A stretch of 64,000 nt of DNA from an endosymbiont of Bathymodiolus septemdierum str. Myojin knoll (GCF_001547755.1 NZ_AP013042.1:930001-994000); one strand, 5' to 3'. Shown: positions 1 to 8,736, counted from the stretch's first letter. The notes: generated by a model from the sequence alone, not told the origin. Made by a program: numbers and translations.

Positions 1-362
<362 letters not shown>

Positions 363-372
363 CTTTAATTTT

Positions 373-705
373 CTACTGATAAGACCTTAGTCTATCTGTA
401 ATAAAGTTACGCACTAAAGCATTAACGCTCATTTTACGCTGTCGGGCAACTTGCGTTAATTGCGCATGTTCTTTTGGGTCTATACGCAGAGAGAATTTTC
501 CAGATGCTGGTTTAACAACCTGATTATTATTTTTCTTGCAAGTTTCGAGATAAAAGTCAACAGATGCTTTAAATTCATCATAAATTTTTTTGGCGTTATC
601 ACTTTCAAAAAGGATTTTATTCTTGCCGATATTAATCACTTCACCCCAAAATATTTGGTCCTCTTCGCTAAAGTTTACTTGTGCCTTATAACCCTTGTAT
701 TCCAT
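373..705 (-). CDS. hicB: HicB-family antitoxin
   Basis: This 110-residue protein has the two-part HicB layout. An N-terminal partial RNase-H-like HicB fold (about residues 1-60, YKGYKAQVNFSEEDQIFWGEV) is followed by a C-terminal ribbon-helix-helix segment (about 70-105, FSLRIDPKEHAQLTQVARQ and SVNALVRNFI). Family knowledge: the N-terminal part masks the HicA toxin and the C-terminal part binds the operator to repress the operon. Its ATG overlaps the hicA stop codon by one base, so the genes are translationally coupled in the order toxin then antitoxin. The region upstream of hicA holds a candidate operator. Confidence 0.88.
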   Translation of the reverse strand: MEYKGYKAQVNFSEEDQIFWGEVINIGKNKILFESDNAKKIYDEFKASVDFYLETCKKNNNQVVKPASGKFSLRIDPKEHAQLTQVARQRKMSVNALVRNFITDRLRSYQ

Positions 706-956
706 TATTTAACTCCAATATCTTTCAAAAAATTTTGTAACTGTTTTATCACATAGGTTTTAACTTCGTTATTCGGATGTGGCTTATGTAAAACAATAAA
801 CGCATCACCAAATCTAAACACAATCCTTGAACCACTACCTTCGCTTCTTACTAATCCAATAGCAATCAATAAATTATCAATATCACTAAATTTAATATTC
901 TTTAACGCTGGTTTTGTTAATAATCTATCAAGTGTTTTCCTATGCTTATTATTCAT
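705..956 (-). CDS. hicA: HicA-family toxin (mRNA interferase)
   Basis: The protein is about 83 residues long. It matches the HicA subgroup that begins with NNKHRKTLDRLL and carries EGSGSR followed by VLHKPHP. This subgroup has its histidines in the HxPHP segment instead of the GSH motif. HicA proteins are dsRBD-like RNases that cleave mRNA and are neutralised by HicB. A longer reading starts at 974, but that ATG lies inside the direct-repeat/palindrome operator, so I prefer the ATG at 956, which begins at the conserved MNNKHRKT. The ribosome-binding site is weak for either start. Confidence 0.85.
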   Translation of the reverse strand: MNNKHRKTLDRLLTKPALKNIKFSDIDNLLIAIGLVRSEGSGSRIVFRFGDAFIVLHKPHPNNEVKTYVIKQLQNFLKDIGVK

Positions 957-964
957 ATATTTAA

Positions 965-994
965 ATGATACCATATTTTAAAATATGATACCAT
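965..994. promoter_or_regulatory. Candidate HicB operator upstream of hicA
   Basis: The 10-base word ATGATACCAT occurs at 965-974 and again at 985-994, exactly 20 bases apart (about two helical turns). A perfect 14-base palindrome, ATATTTTAAAATAT (973-986), lies between and overlaps them. Ribbon-helix-helix antitoxins bind such paired sites, so autorepression by HicB/HicAB is inferred. Confidence 0.6.
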
Positions 995-1013
995 TTTTAT
1001 ATTCTATTCTCAA
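985..1013 (-). promoter_or_regulatory. Candidate sigma-70 promoter for hicAB
   Basis: Read on the minus strand, TTGAGA (1008-1013) is separated by 17 bases from TATCAT (985-990). The -10 hexamer coincides with the upstream repeat of the candidate operator, so a bound repressor would block RNA polymerase. The promoter lies inside the last codons of acs. Confidence 0.5.
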
Positions 1014-2907
1014 TCAAATCATCTACCACCTCTGGCTCTGCTAGCGTTGAAGTGTCACCTAAGTTACCATAATCACCTTCGGAAATTTTTCTTAAAATAC
1101 GACGCATTATTTTGCCACTGCGGGTTTTTGGCAGTCGATTGGCAAATTGGATTTTATCGACGGTGGCAATTGGTCCGATTTCACTGCGAACTAATTTAAC
1201 CAATTCGACTTTTAACGCATCGCTTGGCTCTATACCATTAATGAGGGAAACATAGGCGTAAATAGCCTGACCTTTGATATCGTGGGGGTAGCCGACGACA
1301 GCGGATTCAGAGACATTTTTGTGTAGCACCAAGGCGGATTCTATTTCTGCAGTACCGAGTCGGTGTCCAGAAATGTTGAGGACATCATCAACTCTGCCGG
1401 TAATCCAATAGTAACCGTCTGCATCACGACGAACACCATCACCGGCAAAATATTTACCTTTGAAAGTAGAGAAATAGGCTTCCATAAAGCGTTCATGATT
1501 ATTATAAAGTCCACGCATTTGTCCAGGCCATGAGCGGGCTAAAACCAAGATACCTTCCGCTTCACCTTTTAATACTTGGCCTAATTCATTGACCACTTGC
1601 GGTTCAATGCCGAAGAATGGCTTACTGGCAGAGCCTGGCTTTAAGGCAGTGGCATACGGCAGTGGGGTAATCATATGCCCACCTGTTTCAGTTTGCCACC
1701 AAGTATCAACGATTGGACAATTACCATTACCGATTTTATGGTAGTACCATTCCCACGCCTCAGGATTGATTGGCTCACCAACAGTACCAAGAATGCGCAA
1801 ACTTGAACGCTCGGTTTTTGCAACGAAATCATCACCTGCACCCATGAGTGCACGAATAGCAGTTGGCGCGGTATAAAATGCATTAACCTGATGTTTGTCA
1901 ATAACCTGCCAAAAACGCGCCGCATCTGGATAAGTCGGAATACCTTCAAACATCAATGTAGTTGCGCCGTTTGCGAGCGGACCATAGACAATATAAGAAT
2001 GCCCTGTAACCCAGCCAACATCGGCAGTACACCAATAAATATCGCCGTCTTGATAATCAAAAACATATTTATGCGTGATGGCAGCATAAAGCAAATAACC
2101 ACCTGTGGTATGCAAAACGCCTTTTGGCTTGCCAGTGGAGCCCGAGGTGTAAAGGATGAATAACGGGGTTTCTGCATCGAATGACTCACACGGGCAGTTA
2201 GTAGAAACTTCAGCGACTAAATCATGATACCAAACATCGCGCTTACCCCAATCCACATTGCCCTTGGTATTTTGCACTACGATGACTGCCTCAACGCAAT
2301 CACAAAATTCAATTGCTTTATCAACATTGGTTTTAAGCGCTGTTGCCCTACCGCCTCGCATGCCTTCATCGGCAGTAATCACAACCTTACACTGTGAATC
2401 CAAAATTCTGTCTTTTAACGCCTCGGGCGAAAAGCCAGCGAAAACCACAGAGTGAATTGCACCAATTCTTGCGCATGCCAACATTGCATAACTTGCTTGC
2501 AAAATCATCGGCATATAAATACAGACTCTATCGCCCTTTTTAACGCCGAGTTTTTTCAAGCCATTCGCCAATTTTGCTACTTCGTCATGCAATGCCTGGT
2601 AAGTCACTTTTTGACTGTCTTTTGGGTTGTCACCCTCCCAAATAATTGCGGTCTGATTGGCTCGTTGTGGCAAATGACGGTCAATACAGTTGTACGCTAC
2701 ATTTAACTCACCGCCCTTAAACCACTCAATCAAACCGATGTTGTAATCCACATTGGAGATAGTCGCCCAGTCCTTATCCCAATCCAAAAATTCCTTAGCT
2801 TGCAACGCCCAAAACTCATCAGAATTCTCAATAGAATCTTGATACATTGCAAGATATTTAGCCTCATTAATTAAAGGTCTTCTGTCGGATTTAGCAATTG
2901 GATACAT
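997..2907 (-). CDS. acs: Acetyl-CoA synthetase (AMP-forming)
   Basis: This 636-residue protein has the full length expected for Acs. It activates acetate to acetyl-CoA through acetyl-AMP in the cytosol. The adenylate-forming core motif [19 protein letters not shown] is visible mid-protein, as are the [12 protein letters not shown] motif and the C-terminal [13 protein letters not shown], whose lysine is the acetylation-controlled catalytic residue of the family. The start [18 protein letters not shown] is typical. It lies downstream of rpoZ on the same strand, but a terminator hairpin separates the two, so it is probably transcribed on its own. The hicAB promoter overlaps its 3' end. Confidence 0.95.
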   Translation of the reverse strand: MYPIAKSDRRPLINEAKYLAMYQDSIENSDEFWALQAKEFLDWDKDWATISNVDYNIGLIEWFKGGELNVAYNCIDRHLPQRANQTAIIWEGDNPKDSQKVTYQALHDEVAKLANGLKKLGVKKGDRVCIYMPMILQASYAMLACARIGAIHSVVFAGFSPEALKDRILDSQCKVVITADEGMRGGRATALKTNVDKAIEFCDCVEAVIVVQNTKGNVDWGKRDVWYHDLVAEVSTNCPCESFDAETPLFILYTSGSTGKPKGVLHTTGGYLLYAAITHKYVFDYQDGDIYWCTADVGWVTGHSYIVYGPLANGATTLMFEGIPTYPDAARFWQVIDKHQVNAFYTAPTAIRALMGAGDDFVAKTERSSLRILGTVGEPINPEAWEWYYHKIGNGNCPIVDTWWQTETGGHMITPLPYATALKPGSASKPFFGIEPQVVNELGQVLKGEAEGILVLARSWPGQMRGLYNNHERFMEAYFSTFKGKYFAGDGVRRDADGYYWITGRVDDVLNISGHRLGTAEIESALVLHKNVSESAVVGYPHDIKGQAIYAYVSLINGIEPSDALKVELVKLVRSEIGPIATVDKIQFANRLPKTRSGKIMRRILRKISEGDYGNLGDTSTLAEPEVVDDLIENRI

Positions 2908-2924
2908 AATTTTTATTTTAAAAC

Positions 2925-2952
2925 AAAAAAATGACGCAAATGCGTCATTTTT
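2925..2952 (-). terminator. Intrinsic terminator after rpoZ
   Basis: The arms AAAAATGACGCA and TGCGTCATTTTT (2927-2938 and 2941-2952) are perfectly complementary around a 2-base centre. On the minus strand they are followed by more T residues. It sits just after the rpoZ stop and before acs, and its symmetry would also let it act in the other direction. Confidence 0.8.
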
Positions 2953-2974
2953 GAATGAGAAAAAATAAAAAAAG

Positions 2975-3310
2975 TTATGCGTCTGTTACCTCTGTCATTT
3001 CATCAGCAACTTTATCAACCGCTGTCTGCGATAATTCTGCTTCAACTTCTGCCATCTTTTCGCTATCGGCTTTTTTCTCTTGGGCGGACAATTCTGTTTC
3101 TAAAGCATTCGCTTCGGTTAAGATGGATGCATTTATCAAACCCGCTTCAATTTCTCTTAATGCAACAACGGTTGGCTTATCCTTGCCCGTGTCTAAAGTA
3201 GATCGATGCCCGCCAGAACTTAATTGATGTGCACGCTTAGCTGCGACCAATACTAATTCAAAACGATTTTCTACAAAATCCAAACATTCTTCAACAGTTA
3301 CTCTTGCCAT
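2975..3310 (-). CDS. rpoZ: DNA-directed RNA polymerase omega subunit
   Basis: This 111-residue protein starts [20 protein letters not shown] and continues with [13 protein letters not shown], the core omega signature. Omega helps assemble and stabilise the beta' subunit of RNA polymerase. In many gammaproteobacteria rpoZ lies between gmk and spoT; here it stands divergent from dnaQ and upstream of acs, so the usual neighbours are absent. The C-terminal part after about residue 70 is acidic, low in complexity and alanine/glutamate-rich, somewhat longer than in E. coli. Confidence 0.93.
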   Translation of the reverse strand: MARVTVEECLDFVENRFELVLVAAKRAHQLSSGGHRSTLDTGKDKPTVVALREIEAGLINASILTEANALETELSAQEKKADSEKMAEVEAELSQTAVDKVADEMTEVTDA

Positions 3311-3369
3311 GGTTTAACCTTCCAACTTCAAATACGATAAAATGAAGTAATTTTACACGAGAATTGCAC

Positions 3370-4029
3370 ATGGAAAGGTACATTGTTTTAGATACGGAAA
3401 CCACAGGTATTGAACCCAGTGAAGGACATCGTATCATTGAAATCGGTTGCACGGAAATTGTTAACAGGGAAATCACCAAAGACAATGAGTATCATCAGTA
3501 TATTAATCCAGGCCGCATGGTGGGGGATTCTGAACGAATTCACGGCATTAAAGACGCTTTTTTAAAAGGAAAACCCAGATTTGAAGAAATTGCCGAAGAA
3601 TTTTTAGAATATATTGAGGGTGCTACTTTGGTGATTCACAATGCACCTTTTGACCTTGGGTTTCTCAATCATGAATTAATGTTAATGGGTTCTGAGCAGC
3701 GCATTGAAGACAGTTGTACTATCATTGACTCTTTAGAGTTGTCCAAAGAGCAGCGCCCTGGGGGTATGCACAACCTTGATACGCTATGCCGTCGCTTTGA
3801 GATTGATGCCAGTGAACGAACAGTCCATGGTGCGTTGTTAGATGCAAAAATCTTGGCACAAGTTTATTTGGCAATGACAGGCGGGCAATTTCACCTATTT
3901 GGCGAAGCACATAACACAGAAAATGAAAGACTTTCAATTTCAAAAGTGTCTTCTAATCGCGCTCAAATTAAGGTCGTCCTTGCTAACAAAGAAGAACTAA
4001 AAAAACATAACACTTATTTTGAAAAATAA
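3370..4029 (+). CDS. dnaQ: DNA polymerase III epsilon subunit (3'-5' proofreading exonuclease)
   Basis: This is a DEDD-type exonuclease of about 219 residues that proofreads for the replicative polymerase. Exo I is VLDTETTG (D8 and E10 with this start), Exo II is HNAPFDLGF, and Exo III is HGALLDAKILAQVYLAMTGGQ; the last matches DnaQ closely. The C-terminal tail, which binds the alpha subunit in E. coli, is present but divergent. I chose the ATG at 3370 over an in-frame TTG two codons upstream. The gene is divergent from rpoZ across about 60 bases and is followed by two tRNA genes. Confidence 0.93.
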   Translation: MERYIVLDTETTGIEPSEGHRIIEIGCTEIVNREITKDNEYHQYINPGRMVGDSERIHGIKDAFLKGKPRFEEIAEEFLEYIEGATLVIHNAPFDLGFLNHELMLMGSEQRIEDSCTIIDSLELSKEQRPGGMHNLDTLCRRFEIDASERTVHGALLDAKILAQVYLAMTGGQFHLFGEAHNTENERLSISKVSSNRAQIKVVLANKEELKKHNTYFEK

Positions 4030-4055
4030 ATCAAACATTACCCCCTTTAACACAG

Positions 4056-4061
4056 TATAAT
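4056..4061 (+). promoter_or_regulatory. Candidate -10 element for tRNA-Pro
   Basis: A perfect TATAAT lies 11 bases before the mature 5' end of tRNA-Pro. No good -35 hexamer is seen at the usual distance, so this is only a partial promoter call. Confidence 0.4.
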
Positions 4062-4072
4062 TATCGTTTTTT

Positions 4073-4149
4073 CGGAGTGTAGCGCAGTTTGGCAGCGTAC
4101 CTGGTTTGGGACCAGGTGGTCGGGGGTTCAAATCCCTCCACTCCGACCA
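4073..4149 (+). tRNA. tRNA-Pro (anticodon UGG)
   Basis: A 77-base cloverleaf. The acceptor stem CGGAGTG pairs with CACTCCG, the anticodon stem CCTGG/CCAGG encloses loop TTTGGGA (anticodon TGG), and the T arm contains GGTTCAAATCC. The 3' CCA is encoded. It reads all or most proline codons through wobble modification. Confidence 0.95.
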
Positions 4150-4219
4150 TTTTTATTAAGCTTTTCAGAGACTCTTTAAATGTAATAATAAATTACATAA
4201 CTTCTAAAAGTATCAATTT

Positions 4220-4296
4220 GCGCCCTTAGCTCAGCTGGATAGAGCAACGGCCTTCTAAGCCGTAGGCCTCAGGTTCGAATCCTGAAGGGCGCACCA
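4220..4296 (+). tRNA. tRNA-Arg (anticodon UCU)
   Basis: A 77-base cloverleaf. The acceptor stem GCGCCCT pairs with AGGGCGC, the anticodon stem ACGGC/GCCGT encloses loop CTTCTAA (anticodon TCT), and the T arm contains GGTTCGAATCC. The CCA end is encoded. It reads AGA/AGG codons and is probably cotranscribed with tRNA-Pro 70 bases upstream. Confidence 0.95.
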
Positions 4297-4313
4297 TATA
4301 TTCAACCACTCTC

Positions 4314-4338
4314 CAACCCTTGCTATGCAGGGGTTTTT
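4314..4338 (+). terminator. Intrinsic terminator after tRNA-Arg
   Basis: AACCCT, a short loop, then AGGGGTT followed by a run of T residues lies 18 bases past the tRNA-Arg CCA end. The stem has a one-base bulge but a clear T tract. Confidence 0.65.
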
Positions 4339-4358
4339 TTATTTGTCTATATTAACAG

Positions 4359-4399
4359 CTTATAAGCCCGGCGTACAACTTATACGCCGGGCTTATAAG
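4359..4399. repeat. REP-like palindrome, divergent copy
   Basis: The arms CTTATAAGCCCGGCGTA (4359-4375) and TACGCCGGGCTTATAAG (4383-4399) are perfectly complementary. The AAGCCCGGC/GCCGGGCTT core is shared with seven other palindromes in the window, but the flanks and loop differ, so it is the most divergent member. It sits between the convergent tRNA operon and porin gene. Confidence 0.75.
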
Positions 4400-4492
4400 T
4401 TGTAATACTCATCTTCCAAACAACGGTTGAAAATACCTTAAGACACTTATTAAGATATTTGAATTATGCACGGCGCCCTTCTTTCTTTAAGG

Positions 4493-4525
4493 CAAAAAAA
4501 ACCCCAGCCAAAGCTGGGGTTTTTA
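4493..4525 (-). terminator. Intrinsic terminator of the first porin gene
   Basis: ACCCCAGC, loop CAAA, GCTGGGGT (4501-4520) flanked by A and T runs: a strong terminator for the minus-strand porin. The same hairpin and its surroundings are repeated after the second porin (5783-5815), showing that the 3' flank was duplicated with the gene. Confidence 0.85.
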
Positions 4526-4573
4526 AGTGAGACTTAAAACCGAAGTCTTAAATCAAACTTCTAACAACTAAGA

Positions 4574-5629
4574 TTAGAATTTAACATCAAATCTAAGACC
4601 TTTATTAGTTGTGTTAGCGTCAGTGTTAGTAGATCCACTAAGGTTGCCCAAGTTAACCGTTAACTTACCGCCAGACATAGCGCGTGTTAAGATTAACTCT
4701 GCACCATTTACCGTGTCGTTGACAACAGTAGTAGGAGAAGTGCCAGTTGAAGCAGTCTTCAGGCTAGTAAAAATAGCCTTGATTGTGTTACCTGCTACTT
4801 TAGTGCTAACAGCAAGACCTGTGATTTTAGAGAAATCATTAGAGTTAGCCACTGCTATTGATGTACCACCACGAGCAGCTGTACCAACAAGCATAGAGCC
4901 TAATGGGGCAAACTTTGCGTTGCCATCATTGATAGCTGTACCGTTCTTAAGGTGAGCAACATCCCATTTAATACCGCTTGCTTTACCACCGATGTGAATT
5001 AAAGTTGTGTCTGAATTAGCGACTTTAGCGCTTAACTTTTCAGCGGCAACTAAAATACCATTGACCGTGCCTTTAACAGAAAAATCCGTATAACCCTCTT
5101 CAGAATTAGGATTGTGATCTATTGTCACATCAAAGCCTTTAATTTTAGTAGCAGCATAAACCTCAGTTGTCCCAGCTGACAAAGAGTTATCAGCAGTAAA
5201 AATACCTACTGTCGTATTGCCAAACTCAGTTGAGATGTCTAATGCGTCTTTATTAGAACCACCTTTAGACCATGCACCCAAACCATAAGTATAGTAGAAG
5301 TCACCCGCTTTAACATTCACAGGACCGACTTTAGTAGTCATATAGAATTGGTGCGTTTTAATAGTGCCGCCAGAAGCGCCAGTACCTTCAACAGCACCTG
5401 TGTTATTGTTGTCATCATTTCTAAGACTAATAACAACTGTAGTAGCACCAGATTTACCAGTGATATCTAAGTTGATACGCTTACGGTTAGCAGTCGTATC
5501 AGCAGAAGCTGCTGTCCTGCCAATTGCATTATCAGCATACTGGATATATGCGTCACCTTTGATTGAAATATCAGCCATAGAAGCTGATGCCATTGTTGCA
5601 GCAACTGCTGCGATCATTAATTTTTTCAT
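4574..5629 (-). CDS. Gram-negative porin, paralogue A
   Basis: This 351-residue outer-membrane beta-barrel protein has a Sec signal peptide (MKKLMIAAVAATMASASMA, cut before Asp20). It shows alternating beta-strand composition, a glycine- and threonine-rich body and a terminal phenylalanine (RFDVKF) as expected for BAM-dependent insertion. It probably forms a general diffusion channel. It is the downstream member of a tandem pair with the gene at 5864-6919. Residues 1-107 and about 191-351 are almost identical between the two, while about 108-190 differ strongly. The start codon is preceded by AAAGGTAAT. The substrate specificity cannot be read from the sequence. Confidence 0.85.
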   Translation of the reverse strand: MKKLMIAAVAATMASASMADISIKGDAYIQYADNAIGRTAASADTTANRKRINLDITGKSGATTVVISLRNDDNNNTGAVEGTGASGGTIKTHQFYMTTKVGPVNVKAGDFYYTYGLGAWSKGGSNKDALDISTEFGNTTVGIFTADNSLSAGTTEVYAATKIKGFDVTIDHNPNSEEGYTDFSVKGTVNGILVAAEKLSAKVANSDTTLIHIGGKASGIKWDVAHLKNGTAINDGNAKFAPLGSMLVGTAARGGTSIAVANSNDFSKITGLAVSTKVAGNTIKAIFTSLKTASTGTSPTTVVNDTVNGAELILTRAMSGGKLTVNLGNLSGSTNTDANTTNKGLRFDVKF

Positions 5630-5727
5630 TGTATTACCTTTGATTTTATGTAAAAAATTACTAAAATAGCAAAACCTTTGTATTGCAAAAGCCTCAACTA
5701 CTTTAGCGCTATTTACCCCCTAAATTG

Positions 5728-5747
5728 ATTATACCCTAATCATTATA
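5728..5747 (-). promoter_or_regulatory. Possible promoter of porin A
   Basis: Two TATAAT hexamers occur on the minus strand (5728-5733 and 5742-5747), about 100 bases before the porin start. Neither has a convincing -35 box. This region differs from the promoter of porin B, so the two copies are probably expressed differently. Confidence 0.35.
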
Positions 5748-5782
5748 AGCAAGTCATATTTTAAACTTCCTTTCTTTAGGGC

Positions 5783-5815
5783 AAAAAAAAACCCCAGCCA
5801 AAGCTGGGGTTTTTA
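5783..5815 (-). terminator. Intrinsic terminator of the second porin gene
   Basis: It has the same ACCCCAGC/GCTGGGGT hairpin with A and T runs as at 4493-4525. It separates the two tandem porins transcriptionally. Confidence 0.85.
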
Positions 5816-5863
5816 AGTGAGACTTAAAACCGAAGTCTTAAATCAAACTTCTAACAACTAAGA

Positions 5864-6919
5864 TTAGAATTTAACATCAAATCTAAGACCTTTGTTAGTT
5901 GCGTTAGCGTCAGTGTTAGTAGAGCCACTAAGCTTACCCAAGTTAACCGTTAACTTACCGCCAGACATAGCACGCGTTAAGATTAACTCTGCACCCTTTA
6001 CTGTGTCTTCCAATACACCAGTAGGAGAGGCACCAGTTGAAGCAGTCTTCAGGCTAGTAAAAATAGCCTTGATTGTGTTACCTGCTACTTTAGTGCTAAC
6101 AGCAAGACCTGTGATTTTAGAGAAATCATTAGAGTTAGCCACTGCTGTTGATGTACCACCACGAGCACCCGTACCAACAAGCATAGAGCCTAATGGGGCA
6201 AACTTTGCGTTGCCATCATTGATAGCTGTACCGTTCTTAAGGTGAGCAACATCCCATTTAACGCCGCTTGCTTTACCACCGATGTGGATTAAAGTTGTGT
6301 CTGAATTAGCGGCTTTAGCGCTTAATTTTTCAGCGGCAACTAAAATACCACCAAAAGTACCTTTAGCCATTAAGTTAGTCCAACCCGCTTCACTATTAGG
6401 ATTATGCTGCACTTTAACCGTTGCACCTGAAATTTTGGTAGAAGCAAAAACATTAGTAGAACCTGCAGCATTAGAATTATCATGAGTATAAAGACCTACT
6501 TTAGTAGCGCCAAATTTAGTTGACAATACTAAGGCATCTTTCTTAGAAGCGCCTTTAGAAGTTGCACCTAAGCCAATTGTACCATAAAAGTCACCCACTT
6601 TAACATTCACAGGACCGACTTTAGTAGTCATATAGAATTGATGCGTTTTAATAGTACCACCAGAAGCGCCAGTACCTCCAACAGCACCTGTGTTATTGTT
6701 GTCATCATTTCTAAGACTAATAACAACTGTAGTAGCACCAGATTTACCAGTGATGTTTAAGTTGACACGCTTACGGTTAGCAGTCGTATCAGCAGAAGCT
6801 GCTGTCCTGCCAATTGCATTATCAGCATACTGGATATATGCGTCACCTTTGATTGAAATATCAGCCTGAGAAGCTGATGCCATTGTTGCAGCAACTGCTG
6901 CGATCATTAATTTTTTCAT
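5864..6919 (-). CDS. Gram-negative porin, paralogue B
   Basis: This 351-residue porin has the same layout as paralogue A: a signal peptide ending ASQA, a beta-rich body and C-terminal RFDVKF. The central block (about residues 108-190) shares only scattered positions with paralogue A, for example GTIGLGATSK against YTYGLGAWSK, while the flanks and the 3' untranslated region are nearly the same. In porins such variable stretches usually fall in surface loops or the constriction loop, so the two copies may differ in selectivity or antigenicity (inference). It has a near-perfect sigma-70 promoter and an AGGAAA ribosome-binding site. Confidence 0.85.
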   Translation of the reverse strand: MKKLMIAAVAATMASASQADISIKGDAYIQYADNAIGRTAASADTTANRKRVNLNITGKSGATTVVISLRNDDNNNTGAVGGTGASGGTIKTHQFYMTTKVGPVNVKVGDFYGTIGLGATSKGASKKDALVLSTKFGATKVGLYTHDNSNAAGSTNVFASTKISGATVKVQHNPNSEAGWTNLMAKGTFGGILVAAEKLSAKAANSDTTLIHIGGKASGVKWDVAHLKNGTAINDGNAKFAPLGSMLVGTGARGGTSTAVANSNDFSKITGLAVSTKVAGNTIKAIFTSLKTASTGASPTGVLEDTVKGAELILTRAMSGGKLTVNLGKLSGSTNTDANATNKGLRFDVKF

Positions 6920-6976
6920 TTTAGTTTCCTAAGTTGTATAAAAAATATCTGCCACGAGATTGCAGTAGATGACGCA

Positions 6977-7004
6977 ATTATAACAACTTGCTTTCTAATG
7001 TCAA
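6977..7004 (-). promoter_or_regulatory. Strong sigma-70 promoter of porin B
   Basis: On the minus strand TTGACA (6999-7004), a 16-base spacer and TATAAT (6977-6982) match the consensus in both hexamers. The leader to the ATG is about 50 bases. High expression of this porin is expected. Confidence 0.8.
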
Positions 7005-7057
7005 CACTTTTTTGTAAAAAAGAGACAAATATTTGTTTTTTTACTACAAATGTACTT

Positions 7058-7897
7058 TTATGTGGAAAATAATCTATCAACATCGCCTTCATTAAAAAAT
7101 AAATGCTGATTGCAAATTTCGTTGTAAATGGCAATTTCATTGCGTTCTTTGAGCAGTATCCTAGCTTCTTGCTCGCCAAGACTTAGGATAACTTTTTCAA
7201 AGCGTTGTTTGTCGTTTTGACATTCGTAGTTAATAGCAGTTGACGCAAAGTGTTCGATTGTTTCTTGGTGAAAAAGACGATAAAGTAAAGGTTCAATGGC
7301 TAATTCGCATAATTCTTTATCTGTTACCGTATCCGCTAATATCTTGACTCGATGCCAGCCTTCGGGATCGTTACTTGTGGATTCTGGCATTTTTTGAATC
7401 AACATTGCGGATAGGTTTTCCTTGGTAGAACTGACCCACAATTTAGATGGCAATTGCTCTGATTGGGTAAAATAATCCTCAAAGGTTGGTAGTAAGCCCC
7501 GCTCATTAATAGCAACCAAGGATTGAAAATTGCTATCGGTTTGAGCATTATATAAGGTGGCAACGATTTGCCCGTTACCAAGAATTTCAGACAGGGTTTG
7601 CTTGGGCGTTATATCAGTGCCTGCACGCACCATGCCACGAATTTTTAAATCATGCGTTACCTCAACGAGTAGCAAATCAACCATACCATCACCTTGTGAT
7701 TGCAAGGTGAATTTACCCGTATGCTTCATACCACTAGCAAGCATCAATGCCAAAGCACTCATTTCGCCAAACAATTGTCTAATTTGCTCGGAATAACCAC
7801 GGTCTTTAATCATCGCTTGCCAAGCGCTATTAATGGACAAGTGCTGCCCACGAATATCCAATTCTTTAAATAAAAATTTTGTGTGTGCATTTTTCAT
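7058..7897 (-). CDS. hslO: Hsp33-family redox chaperone with altered zinc centre
   Basis: This 279-residue protein aligns along its length with Hsp33 (HslO), a cytosolic holdase activated by oxidation. The N-terminal fold (FGEMSALALMLASGMKHTGKFTLQSQGDG) and the C-terminal LGEQEARILL element are present. The family normally holds zinc with CxC and CxxC. Here the equivalent segments read YECQNDKQR and YNEICNQ, leaving C226 and C262 but Asn at 228 and 259. Two of the four ligands are therefore replaced, and the classic redox switch is unlikely to work unchanged. The start is 16 bases from the divergent pseudouridine synthase gene. Confidence 0.88.
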   Translation of the reverse strand: MKNAHTKFLFKELDIRGQHLSINSAWQAMIKDRGYSEQIRQLFGEMSALALMLASGMKHTGKFTLQSQGDGMVDLLLVEVTHDLKIRGMVRAGTDITPKQTLSEILGNGQIVATLYNAQTDSNFQSLVAINERGLLPTFEDYFTQSEQLPSKLWVSSTKENLSAMLIQKMPESTSNDPEGWHRVKILADTVTDKELCELAIEPLLYRLFHQETIEHFASTAINYECQNDKQRFEKVILSLGEQEARILLKERNEIAIYNEICNQHLFFNEGDVDRLFST

Positions 7898-7913
7898 AGT
7901 ATTATTTTAGTTT

Positions 7914-8735
7914 ATGAATGTCATTGAAAAGAAAATTATTATCAAAGATGAGAACATATCGCTCATTGACGCATTGTCAAATCATACAGATTTGTCCAAA
8001 CAAGTGCTGAAATCAGCATTGGATAAGGGTTGCGTGTGGTTAAAAACAGGAAAAAAAATCAATCGGGTGCGTCGGGTGAAAAAGCCGTTAAAAAAAGGCA
8101 GTGAAGTTTTTCTCTATTTTAACGAAAATATTCTTTCCTCTATTCCAACAAAACCTGAGTTGTTGCTAGATAAACAAACATATAGTGTGTGGTTTAAACC
8201 TGCAGGCGTATTTGCACAAGGGTCAAAATGGGGTGACCATTGTGCACTGACGCGACTGGTGGAAAAAATAACCCATCGTGATAGTTTTCTCGTGCATCGG
8301 TTAGACCGTGCAACCAGTGGAATAATGGTGATTGCACATAATAAAAAAATGGCGGCAGCGTTCTCCAAGCTTTTTGCAAAACGCCAAATTAACAAGGTAT
8401 ATTTAGCAATTGTGAATGGCGAATTTCCAAATAAAACAGTTAGTATTGACGACAAAATTGACGGGAAAACGGCGTTGAGTCATGTTTCATTATTAGAAAA
8501 ATCAGATGGCAGGTCGTTGCTAAAAGTGGAAATTGAAACTGGTAGAAAGCATCAAATTCGCAAACACTTGAGTGCATTTGGCTTTGCGATTATCGGCGAT
8601 AGAATGTATGGCAATGCCCCAAAAAATTATCCAGAAAATTTGCAATTGCAAGCCATTTCATTGGCGTTCAATTGCCCTATTGATAAAAAGGATATAGCCT
8701 TAGTATTAGCGGAAAACAAAAAAATTATGCTATAA
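7914..8735 (+). CDS. RluA-family pseudouridine synthase
   Basis: This 273-residue protein isomerises uridine to pseudouridine in rRNA or tRNA. The catalytic motif HRLDRATSG with its Asp is clear (about residues 124-132). An N-terminal segment of about 60 residues resembles an S4 RNA-binding domain, and the C-terminal GRKHQIRKHLSAFG motif is typical of the RluA family. The exact target (as for RluA, C or D) cannot be assigned by reading. It is divergent from hslO. The stop codon overlaps the candidate promoter of lemA. Confidence 0.85.
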   Translation: MNVIEKKIIIKDENISLIDALSNHTDLSKQVLKSALDKGCVWLKTGKKINRVRRVKKPLKKGSEVFLYFNENILSSIPTKPELLLDKQTYSVWFKPAGVFAQGSKWGDHCALTRLVEKITHRDSFLVHRLDRATSGIMVIAHNKKMAAAFSKLFAKRQINKVYLAIVNGEFPNKTVSIDDKIDGKTALSHVSLLEKSDGRSLLKVEIETGRKHQIRKHLSAFGFAIIGDRMYGNAPKNYPENLQLQAISLAFNCPIDKKDIALVLAENKKIML

Positions 8736-8736
8736 T
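8728..8736 (+). promoter_or_regulatory. Candidate extended -10 promoter for lemA-htpX-map
   Basis: TGCTATAAT is a consensus extended -10 element (TGnTATAAT) 30 bases upstream of lemA. It contains the stop codon of the preceding gene. No -35 box is evident, which is usual for extended -10 promoters. Confidence 0.5.

Noticed and set aside
460-756. A plus-strand open frame across hicB
   Set aside because: It is the antisense of a recognisable antitoxin gene and has no family similarity.
4493-6919. The two porin genes as an assembly duplication
   Set aside because: The central blocks and the upstream regions are clearly different.
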